A stretch of DNA of 64,000 nt. It comes from Acetobacterium sp965140355. GTDB lineage: Bacteria; Bacillota; Clostridia; Eubacteriales; Eubacteriaceae. The notes under the pieces are model-generated. The model worked only from the letters and a program-made list of their open reading frames with translations, was not told the DNA's origin and did not search any database. A program made the translations under genes and the position numbers. Every line of letters starts with the position of its first letter. The first letter of the stretch is position 1. This document shows, piece by piece, positions 8,297-16,076 of this stretch. The DNA lies in assembly GCA_965140355.1 (NCBI GenBank), contig OZ223195.1:248001-312000 (forward strand), in the 5' to 3' direction.

Positions 8297-9163
8297 TTAA
8301 AGAATATGTCTACGGGTCGGATACGCGAGTTGAATTTGGGGATATTTAGCTAAAAGTTTTAGAATATCTTCCCAGATATCATTATTTGTATTCCGTCTTT
8401 GTTTTGGTAAACAAAGGTATCTTAAGGTTAGTTCAATACCACTTTCTTTAACATCTGTGTAAACAATTGGAGTTAGATTATTATAGAGAATCATGTATTT
8501 TCGAGCCGTTGATTTTATTTGTTCCGCTGCTTCTTCAGTAAAATGAAGCGTGTGATTATTGACGATCTCATGTAGTTTTTCTTTTGCCAATTCCCAGTCG
8601 CTTTCAAATGTGATTAGAACTGATATTTCATTCCAAATATACATAAAACCCTTAGTGTAATTAACAGTAGGATATATAAAAACAAAATGATTGGGGATAT
8701 CGACTATTCGCCCGGTACTTTGTTCCCCAATATTGATATCACCGACTTCCATTAATGAAAATTGGAATAAACGGATATCAATCACATCCCCTTGATAGTC
8801 ACCAATAAAAACGCGATGACCAATTTCAAAGGGCTTTCGGAACATGATAAAAAACCAGGCAGCGATATTGGAAAAAAGATCTTTCAAAGCAATTGCAATC
8901 CCTGCTGATAGCAACCCGATATAAGTTGCGATATAAGTTGAACTGCCAGCCCAAATAATCGATAAAATCACAATATAAATAGCTGAAAAAATATAATAAA
9001 CACGTTTTCTAAAGACATGATATCGAGAATTCTCATCGACATATCGAAATAAAAGACGATTGGTGATGTTTACAACCAGGATGGTTATGATTAGCCATCC
9101 GATGGAGAAGATGATATTAAGGTTATGATTATTTTCAGTAAAATAACTCATGATTTCATTCAT
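8297..9163 (-). CDS. MscS-type mechanosensitive ion channel
   Basis: This 288-residue membrane protein has three predicted transmembrane helices in the first ~100 residues. The pore helix and beta-domain entry are seen as AGIAIALKDLFSNIAAW and KPFEIGHRVFIGDYQGDV, the MscS signature. It would open under membrane tension to release solutes on osmotic downshock. GGAG lies 7 bases before the ATG. It is 80 bases downstream of the chemosensory operon and may receive read-through from it. Confidence 0.9.
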   Translation of the reverse strand: MNEIMSYFTENNHNLNIIFSIGWLIITILVVNITNRLLFRYVDENSRYHVFRKRVYYIFSAIYIVILSIIWAGSSTYIATYIGLLSAGIAIALKDLFSNIAAWFFIMFRKPFEIGHRVFIGDYQGDVIDIRLFQFSLMEVGDINIGEQSTGRIVDIPNHFVFIYPTVNYTKGFMYIWNEISVLITFESDWELAKEKLHEIVNNHTLHFTEEAAEQIKSTARKYMILYNNLTPIVYTDVKESGIELTLRYLCLPKQRRNTNNDIWEDILKLLAKYPQIQLAYPTRRHIL

Positions 9164-9242
9164 AATTTTCTCCAGTTTCTGTGTGCAATTTTTTTGGCTG
9201 CTGTAGCGATATCTCTGATGGTTCGGATATTGTGATCGAGTA

Positions 9243-10916
9243 TTAAAGTAAGCGCTTCACACTTTGTTCGAGGCGTTCCAAGGAAATTGGTTTTTTAATA
9301 AAATCATCATAACATAATTCGTTAAACAATGGCTTTTTGGCCCCTAAACTTTTAACACTAATCAGGATCACCTTAACTTGAGTTTCTAATTCAATTTTTC
9401 GGATTTGTTGAAGCACTATTTCACCGTTTATATCGGGTAGAATAATATCTAATATCAATAAATGCGGACGGAAATCAGCAAAAATTGTCAAGGCGTCTTT
9501 TCCGGTAGCGACAACTTGAGTCTCTAAACCCAAACGATTGAGTCGACTTTTAATTAATCGGTTGACGGTTGAGGAATCATCACAAATTAACACTCTTTTC
9601 TTTTCATTGCCGATTTCGATTGCATCATTAACAAAACTTGTACATGCTCGTCCTCGTTCTTTAGAGCGATATAATTGCTGGTCAGCTTCTTCCAGAACGT
9701 CTTCAAGGGTTTGATCAGCATTATGAAATTCGGTAATACCGGCACTAAATGTTACATAAACCTTATGAGAATTGATGGGCACATTAAATGCTTTGCTTTG
9801 GAATTTTTGACGGATTCTTTCCACCACCCGAAACGCTTCAACTGCGTCGGTTTCAGGTAAAAGTAATAAAAACTCATCGCCACCATAACGGGAAATTTGA
9901 TCAGATGGTCTAAAGCTCGTTTTGAATTCTTCGACGAAACTTTTTAGAACAATGTCTCCAAACATGTGCCCATAAGTATCATTTATTTCTTTAAAATGGT
10001 CGAGATCGATAAATACAACGGAGAAAACAATTCCATTACGCAGAAACTTAGCTTTTTCTTGGGTAAATCGATCGACAAAAAAACGTCGCGTATAGGCTAA
10101 AGTTAACGAATCTTTTAAATAGGCGTTTTTCTGTTTTTTCTCTTTTTTGATCAATTTCCCAACATTTGCAACGAGCACATCCGACTCAAAAGGCTTTCTC
10201 AGAAAATCATCAATTCCTTCTTGTAATGCGGTGATGTGGTCAACTTTATTTAAAGAAGCCGTTAAGACAATTGTTGGAACGACTATTTTTTCTTGTTTTA
10301 ACTCGCGGTAAAATTCGATTCCATTTTTGTTAGGCATAACTAAGTCAAGAATTAACACATCGGCTTCACGCGCTCTTAAGATCTCTAGAGCCTGATCTGA
10401 ATCATTCGTAATCCGTACATCGTAACCGCGATTACGTAATACTCTTTCAATAAGATTTAGCACCATCATTTCATCATCAAGAACCAAGACCCGACCTAAT
10501 GCCAAATTGTTAATTTCATAGTTTTGATCCGTTAGATTGGTTGCTTCAGGGGTCTGGGCATTACAAGCTAAATTTTCGAGGTCATCTTCTTGGCGGGTTT
10601 CGGTCGCCAAAAGGTTTTTTAAGCACTGCGTTAACTCGCCAAATCTTTGGACTAACTTGATAAAAGAAGAATGGTCATTTATAAAATCAGTGTTATTTTG
10701 TTTTAAAAACTCTTCATTCTTCATACAAATATATCCTAATTCACGGAGATTATTTTCTATCGCCAATGTTTTAATTTCCGTGAAAAAAGCTAACCATAAT
10801 GCTTGCTTACACATTTTAGGTTTAACACTAAAGATCACTAAATCTTGCAATGCTTTATTGACTTTATTTTCTATTTGATATAATACTTCTAACTTGCCTT
10901 GTTCGTTATTGTTCAT
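9243..10916 (-). CDS. Response regulator with REC-GGDEF-REC architecture (diguanylate cyclase)
   Basis: The protein has an N-terminal helical region of ~140 residues that resembles an Hpt fold but lacks an obvious phospho-histidine. A receiver domain follows (~145-262, LVLDDEM and DLVMPNKNG), then a GGDEF domain with intact RYGGDEFLLLLPETD (~270-430). A second receiver ends it (~437-557, LICDDSS, LDIILPDINGE). The GGDEF motif should make c-di-GMP from two GTP. As last gene of the che operon it is a likely phosphorylation target of the hybrid CheA. The start is at the second ATG (10916), 5 bases after GGAG; 10919 is possible. Confidence 0.9.
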   Translation of the reverse strand: MNNNEQGKLEVLYQIENKVNKALQDLVIFSVKPKMCKQALWLAFFTEIKTLAIENNLRELGYICMKNEEFLKQNNTDFINDHSSFIKLVQRFGELTQCLKNLLATETRQEDDLENLACNAQTPEATNLTDQNYEINNLALGRVLVLDDEMMVLNLIERVLRNRGYDVRITNDSDQALEILRAREADVLILDLVMPNKNGIEFYRELKQEKIVVPTIVLTASLNKVDHITALQEGIDDFLRKPFESDVLVANVGKLIKKEKKQKNAYLKDSLTLAYTRRFFVDRFTQEKAKFLRNGIVFSVVFIDLDHFKEINDTYGHMFGDIVLKSFVEEFKTSFRPSDQISRYGGDEFLLLLPETDAVEAFRVVERIRQKFQSKAFNVPINSHKVYVTFSAGITEFHNADQTLEDVLEEADQQLYRSKERGRACTSFVNDAIEIGNEKKRVLICDDSSTVNRLIKSRLNRLGLETQVVATGKDALTIFADFRPHLLILDIILPDINGEIVLQQIRKIELETQVKVILISVKSLGAKKPLFNELCYDDFIKKPISLERLEQSVKRLL

Positions 10917-10932
10917 CATTTCTCCGCACTCG

Positions 10933-11415
10933 TTATAATTTATAAATCCTTAACATCAAGTCAATCTCGTCACAAACCTGTCTGGATACAAAGCAGTCGG
11001 TTCTCTTTTTGACGATAATTTTGACATCTTCGCCAACTACAGTGAAAGGGACCGATAAAAAGAATTTATAATTTGTCGCTTCCAAACGGGCCCGGGCTGA
11101 ACCACCTACCATATTGATTAGTTCCGTAATTCCGTCATTTAACAGTTCCGCGTTTAACGCTTCGGTTTCAATTCCGGTCATAAAGGACACGAGTGGGGCG
11201 GCACTCGTTTTATTGGTTTCCAAGGTTAGCAGCATAGCATTTTCTCCTGGCAACACCATCGCACCAATAATTTCATGATCCGGTATCGATTCCGAAGTGT
11301 TTTGAACTTCATTTAAAATAAAACCACTCATTTGTTCAACGCTCTCTAATAATGCGGCGACAAAAACATGTCCGGGAAGCACGTCATAGTTCTTAATATC
11401 CTGTTCAGTTTTCAT
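10933..11415 (-). CDS. cheX: CheX-type chemotaxis phosphatase
   Basis: The 160-residue protein belongs to the CheC/CheX/FliY phosphatase family, which removes phosphate from CheY. The diagnostic segment is LINMVGGSARARLE, matching the E-x2-N-x2-G helix pattern of CheX except that the usual glutamate sits one turn earlier. There is only one such helix, as in CheX. Its start codon overlaps the cheY stop (TAATG), so translation is coupled. It is the phosphate sink of this chemosensory system. Confidence 0.82.
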   Translation of the reverse strand: MKTEQDIKNYDVLPGHVFVAALLESVEQMSGFILNEVQNTSESIPDHEIIGAMVLPGENAMLLTLETNKTSAAPLVSFMTGIETEALNAELLNDGITELINMVGGSARARLEATNYKFFLSVPFTVVGEDVKIIVKKRTDCFVSRQVCDEIDLMLRIYKL

Positions 11416-11789
11416 TAATTCACCTCCCCACCCAAACTGTCAATGATTTTTTTCATGAGTTCTTCAATCGAAAAAGGTTTTGTAATGTATTGAGTTACGC
11501 CTGCTTTGACCGCTTCAATGACACTTTCCGGCATATTCTCGGTGGTTACCATTACGACCGGTATATGCTTGAATTGATCATTTTTTTTAATTGTTTTTAG
11601 AAATTCCAGGCCATTCATTCCGGGCATATTCCAGTCCAGAAAAATTAATTCAATTTTTTCTGGACCTTGCAGCAGATCTAACGCATCTTGGGCGGACTCC
11701 GCCTCCAGACATTCGTGACCAAGCACTACGACTGCTGCCGAAATAATCCTTCTGACAACGGCTGAATCATCAATCGTCAACATCTTCAT
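11415..11789 (-). CDS. cheY: CheY-like single-domain response regulator
   Basis: The 124-residue receiver domain has the acidic pair in LTIDDSAVVRR, the phospho-aspartate in FLDWNMPGMNG, the Thr in VMVTTEN and the switch lysine in YITKPFS. It receives phosphate from CheA. It overlaps cheR by 4 bases (ATGA) and cheX by one base. No flagellar gene is near, so a motor target is not shown by the sequence. Confidence 0.93.
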   Translation of the reverse strand: MKMLTIDDSAVVRRIISAAVVVLGHECLEAESAQDALDLLQGPEKIELIFLDWNMPGMNGLEFLKTIKKNDQFKHIPVVMVTTENMPESVIEAVKAGVTQYITKPFSIEELMKKIIDSLGGEVN

Positions 11790-12640
11790 TTAGCTGCCTC
11801 CTTAACTGTAAAATAAGTACCATCACTAGTGATATTTTTTTGAAAATAATTATCCATCGAATAATAAATTTCAGCGGTACCGATTAACAGGAATCCTTTT
11901 GGTTTTAATACCTGCCTGGTTTTTTTAAAAACATCGTTTCTGAGTGCTTCGGTAAAATAAATTAGCACATTTCGACAGAAAACCAGATCAAATTTTCCTA
12001 ACAATAAAAAACTATTTTGGAGATTAAATTGCTCAAAGCGGACACGTTTTCGATATTCTTCTTTTAATACCCATAAGGTACCCTCGCGATAAAAATACGC
12101 CTCACGCAATTCTGGTTTTAAGCCTCTCATGATGGTAATTGGGTCATAATAACCCCGTCTGGCAATCGTCAGGACATTGGTTGAAATATCAGTCGCCAAA
12201 AACTCAAAATCATCAATTGAAACAGTCGTAATCTGATTGTTTTTGAGATATTCACTAATGATGATGATCAACGAATAAATTTCCTGACCAGTTGATGCCG
12301 CAGCACTCCAAATCCGAATTTTGTCATGTCGACCAGCTTCAATTTCGGCAATCATTAGTGGTAGCCATATTTGGGTAATTATCTGCCATGAGCCTGAGTC
12401 ACGAAACCAGTAGGTTTCATTGGTAGTAATGGCGTCGATGACACGCGTTTCAATATTGGCATCGGAATGGTTTTGCAGCAGCAAAAATAATTCTGAAAAA
12501 GTTTCACATTGGGCATCAATCAGCAACTTCGCCAATCTTGATTCAACGAGATAAGCCTTGGTGTCATCAAGGGCGATCCCACATTTTTCGGCAATATAGC
12601 GTTGAAACTGCTGATATTCATGTTCAGACAAAGTGACCAT
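11786..12640 (-). CDS. cheR: Chemotaxis protein methyltransferase CheR
   Basis: It transfers methyl groups from SAM to receptor glutamates for adaptation. The 284-residue protein has the CheR N-terminal helical domain, then the SAM-binding region IRIWSAAASTGQEIYSL and the conserved FDLVFCRNVLIYF. The ATG at 12640 is chosen because AAAGGAG lies 8 bases upstream; the frame is open 14 codons further but without a ribosome site. It sits 4 bases after cheB. Confidence 0.95.
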   Translation of the reverse strand: MVTLSEHEYQQFQRYIAEKCGIALDDTKAYLVESRLAKLLIDAQCETFSELFLLLQNHSDANIETRVIDAITTNETYWFRDSGSWQIITQIWLPLMIAEIEAGRHDKIRIWSAAASTGQEIYSLIIIISEYLKNNQITTVSIDDFEFLATDISTNVLTIARRGYYDPITIMRGLKPELREAYFYREGTLWVLKEEYRKRVRFEQFNLQNSFLLLGKFDLVFCRNVLIYFTEALRNDVFKKTRQVLKPKGFLLIGTAEIYYSMDNYFQKNITSDGTYFTVKEAAK

Positions 12641-12644
12641 CTTA

Positions 12645-13253
12645 TTACTCCTTTCTGACGAGTATTGAAAGCCTTGCGGCAATCATTGATAATGGCAGTA
12701 TTTCATCTGCCAATTTCGCTTCTACGATGCGTTGGGGCATCCCATAAATAATACTGCTTGTTTCATCCTGAACAATGCAGTAAGTCTGCTTATTTTTATG
12801 TAATTGTTGCAGACCAGCTAGACCATCTGCTCCCATACCTGTTAAGATGACCACTAAAATGCTATTGATCAAGCGACTCTGAGCAATCGACCAAAGTAAC
12901 ACATCAACGGCTGGTCGAACGCCATTAATTAAATCATCATCCGAAAGGAGTAAGGTCAATTTTCGTTTTGGGGACAGCTTCAGATGACATCCGCCGGGTG
13001 CAAGATAGACAATTCCAGCCGTTAACTCATCACCATTCTGGGCTTCTTTAACCAATAATTCGCTTTTTCGGTTTAAGGCTTTTGCAAAGGCAGTAGTGAA
13101 ATGTTTTGGCATGTGTTGGACGATCACAACCGGAATCGAAAAATCTTTTTTTAAGGTACTAATAATCACCTCCAATGCCTTCGGCCCCCCCGTGGATGCC
13201 GCAAGGACCAGTAGTTCTGCCTTAAAATCAGGGTTTGGTTTGTTTTTGCTCAT
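12645..13253 (-). CDS. cheB: Stand-alone CheB methylesterase domain (no receiver)
   Basis: It removes methyl groups (and deamidates glutamines) on chemoreceptors. The 202-residue protein contains only the catalytic domain, with Ser20 in LAASTGGP, His46 in VQHMPKH and Asp143 in LTGMGADG forming the triad. Ordinary CheB has ~350 residues with an N-terminal receiver that keeps the enzyme off until CheA phosphorylates it. That domain is absent, so activity is not gated by its own phosphorylation. The upstream ribosome site is weak. Confidence 0.93.
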   Translation of the reverse strand: MSKNKPNPDFKAELLVLAASTGGPKALEVIISTLKKDFSIPVVIVQHMPKHFTTAFAKALNRKSELLVKEAQNGDELTAGIVYLAPGGCHLKLSPKRKLTLLLSDDDLINGVRPAVDVLLWSIAQSRLINSILVVILTGMGADGLAGLQQLHKNKQTYCIVQDETSSIIYGMPQRIVEAKLADEILPLSMIAARLSILVRKE

Positions 13254-13265
13254 CTGTTATCTCAC

Positions 13266-15644
13266 TTAAAATTTAAACTGTTGGACTGACTCGCTAAGTT
13301 TTAACGAAAGGTCGACCAATCGATTCGCTGCAGTTGACGTCTTCGATGCACCTTCAGTGATTTCTTCCGAGGCTTGATTGATCTCATGAATACTCTGTGA
13401 GATTTCGACTGCGCCTTTTGATGTCTCTTGAGTGGCACGACTTAATTGCGTCATACTGACTGAAGTTCTTTCAGTATTCACCGCAGCGTCATCGGCTGCT
13501 CGTGCCAGTTCGGCGGTACTTTTGGCAATTTCACTAACGGCCAGTCCTGATTCTTCAGCACCGCGATTAACTTCGCCAGCTTTTTGATCTATTTCTTTTA
13601 TTTCCTCAGTGATTAGATCTAATCGTGTGGAGGCCCGGATCGCTGCTTCCGAAATTCCTTGCGTTGAAGCACTTTGCTCGGTGACTGCCGTCGCAATTAA
13701 AGTAGTGATCGTCGTCACTTCATCAACAACATGGTTAATTCGGGAAACGGCCGAAACCGCTTGTTCCATGTTTTCCTGCATACCTTCGATTTGGTCAGCT
13801 ATTTCATCGGTCGCTTCTGATGTTTGCTTGGCAAGTTCTTTAACCTCATTGGCAACAACGGCAAAACCTTTACCAGCTTCGCCAGCTCCAGCGGCTTCAA
13901 TAGCGGCATTAAGGGCTAACATATTGGTCTGATCGGCAATATCATCGATGATTTTAATGATTTTATTGATTTTTTTTGATGACAAATTCAGAGTACGGAT
14001 TATTTTTTCGGTATTTTTAGCTTCATTGTCAGCAACTTGAGTAATTTTTAATGATTTTTCACAGCTTTTATTAATTTCGTTAACGGATAGATTCACTTCT
14101 TTAACCGCTTCAACAACCGTATTGACCTCAGAATTGACATTTTCCGCCGATGTTGACACTTCACGGATACTTTCAAAAATTTGTCCCATTAATAAAATGG
14201 TCTGATTAACGCTTAATGCTGTTTCTTCAGAAGCAGCCGCCAAATTTCTGGTGGTACTACTGATCTCTTCAATGGCTGAGGCGATTTGATTGGTATTATC
14301 CGCCGTAGCAAAGAGAGTGGCATTTGATTCTGTCATACTCGCTGTGATTTCTTCAACGGCGGCACTAACAACATTGATTTTGGCACTTGTTTCCTCTGAA
14401 CCAGCGGCAATACTGCTGGCGATCCGATCCATTGCATCAGCAGATTCATTTAATATTTCGGTTGCTTGGACGATCGCTTTTAATGAACCGCCGATTTTTT
14501 CAACTAAACGATTAAAATTCAGACAAAGTCTGCCAATTTCATCACGGCTTTCAAATGTTCCCCGAACCGCAAGGTTTCCTTGTCCAGCTTCGTCCATCAG
14601 ACTCGAGACGGTCTTAAGCGGTTTTGTAATATGCTTAGATAAAATAAAAACGATGATGATACTTGCGCCAATCGAAAAGAACAAAAAAACGACAATCATT
14701 AATTGCAAATTTTTAACTGGGGCTAATGCTTCGGCTTCATCGACCTCAATAATCATTCCGAGTTTAGTTGCACCAATGTTAACAAAGGAAGCCGTCCCTA
14801 AGACTTGTTCGCCTCGAAAATCCTGGTAGATCCCGGTGAACCTAAAATCGTTATTGTTATTGTCAAAATCTGGTTTGAGTTGTTCAAACGCTTTTGTAGT
14901 GATCGTCGTTGAAAAGGCGGTCGCTTCAATATCATTGTTTGAACTCGGATTTGTATTTAGCAACCCGGCCTGATCGATCAGATAAATATCAGCCGTCGTT
15001 CCGATGTCACTAATTCCTTCATTTAAGATTACTTCAATGCTGTCCGTTAGAATAAGCGAATTAACGGTTCCGATAATGCTGCCATTTTGGGAACTATAAA
15101 ATGGCGATGAAAGAGTCACATAATGTTTTTTGAGGATCTCCGAATATTCGATCGTAGTCGTGCTGCTTTGTCCCAGCATTGATGACTTGATATAATTTCG
15201 CGATGCTAAATTAGTCCCTTCTAAAGCTGATTTAAACTGACCCGACGCATAAATGCAATTGCCAGCGGCATCGGTAATATAAATACTTTCGATTTGGTTG
15301 GCATCTTGCTGAGGCGTCAGACCGGATTCAACTCGGGCATAGGATGTTTGCCATAAATCTCCTTTGCCGCCAGTGGTCTGATATGTGGTAATGAGATTTT
15401 CGACAATTGCTAAATTTGATAAAATATCGCTGGTATAAAATTCTTTGTCAGAAAATTCCGTCATGAAGCGATTTTGAGTAAATTTTGAATAAAGTTCCAA
15501 TTCTTGGAATTTCATTTCGGCTAAACTGTTCTGGGCTTGGGTATAATAGAGACCGGAAATAATAGCGATCGGTATTATTCCACTGAGGATAAAAAAGATG
15601 ATTAATTTGGTCCTCATTTTTACATTATCAAAATATTTTAACAT
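13266..15644 (-). CDS. Methyl-accepting chemotaxis protein, dCache type, of the che operon
   Basis: The 792-residue receptor has an N-terminal transmembrane helix (~12-32) and a large extracellular double-Cache sensor (~35-305, with YITDAAGNCIYASGQFKS and YLIDQAGLLNTNPSS). A second transmembrane helix (~312-334), HAMP and a cytoplasmic signalling hairpin follow. The hairpin tip reads AAIEAAGAGEAGKGFAVVA, with Gly where the three other receptors of the window have Arg, and with other length features. It is therefore of a different signalling class and probably dedicated to the hybrid CheA encoded next to it. Confidence 0.93.
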   Translation of the reverse strand: MLKYFDNVKMRTKLIIFFILSGIIPIAIISGLYYTQAQNSLAEMKFQELELYSKFTQNRFMTEFSDKEFYTSDILSNLAIVENLITTYQTTGGKGDLWQTSYARVESGLTPQQDANQIESIYITDAAGNCIYASGQFKSALEGTNLASRNYIKSSMLGQSSTTTIEYSEILKKHYVTLSSPFYSSQNGSIIGTVNSLILTDSIEVILNEGISDIGTTADIYLIDQAGLLNTNPSSNNDIEATAFSTTITTKAFEQLKPDFDNNNNDFRFTGIYQDFRGEQVLGTASFVNIGATKLGMIIEVDEAEALAPVKNLQLMIVVFLFFSIGASIIIVFILSKHITKPLKTVSSLMDEAGQGNLAVRGTFESRDEIGRLCLNFNRLVEKIGGSLKAIVQATEILNESADAMDRIASSIAAGSEETSAKINVVSAAVEEITASMTESNATLFATADNTNQIASAIEEISSTTRNLAAASEETALSVNQTILLMGQIFESIREVSTSAENVNSEVNTVVEAVKEVNLSVNEINKSCEKSLKITQVADNEAKNTEKIIRTLNLSSKKINKIIKIIDDIADQTNMLALNAAIEAAGAGEAGKGFAVVANEVKELAKQTSEATDEIADQIEGMQENMEQAVSAVSRINHVVDEVTTITTLIATAVTEQSASTQGISEAAIRASTRLDLITEEIKEIDQKAGEVNRGAEESGLAVSEIAKSTAELARAADDAAVNTERTSVSMTQLSRATQETSKGAVEISQSIHEINQASEEITEGASKTSTAANRLVDLSLKLSESVQQFKF

Positions 15645-15661
15645 TTAAAACCTCGCTTAAT

Positions 15662-16075
15662 TTAAAATAAGTTCTCTTTATCAATAATAATCAGTAATTC
15701 GTGTTTCAGTTTGGCAATGAATTTAATCGTTGAGCCATAGACATTGACTAAAGCTGGCGTTGGTGACTCGCAAATGGCTTCGTCAATGTCAACCACATCT
15801 GTTGCTTGTGCAACCAGCAAAGCGATCATATCCATTTCACCGGGTTCCTTTTTAAGTACAATCGAATGCTTCTTGAGATGCGTTGTCGGTAAGTTTAAAA
15901 GTATTTCAAAATCCAGCAAGCTAACGACTTGACCACGTAAGTTCATCATTCCGGCTACTACTGGTGGCGCTAACGGAATAGCGGTTATTAAGGGATTACG
16001 ATTGATTTCTTTGACATATTTGATTTCAATGCCATATAGATTATTTCCTGATTTAAAACAGAGAACTTTCAACAT
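15662..16075 (-). CDS. cheW: CheW coupling protein
   Basis: CheW links receptors to CheA. The 137-residue protein has the expected beta-barrel pattern with YGIEIKYVKEINR and the conserved GMMNLRGQVVSLLDF. The ATG at 16075 is one base after the cheA stop. The upstream in-frame GTG at 16084 overlaps the GAGGTG ribosome site and is rejected. Confidence 0.94.
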   Translation of the reverse strand: MLKVLCFKSGNNLYGIEIKYVKEINRNPLITAIPLAPPVVAGMMNLRGQVVSLLDFEILLNLPTTHLKKHSIVLKKEPGEMDMIALLVAQATDVVDIDEAICESPTPALVNVYGSTIKFIAKLKHELLIIIDKENLF

Positions 16076-16076
16076 T

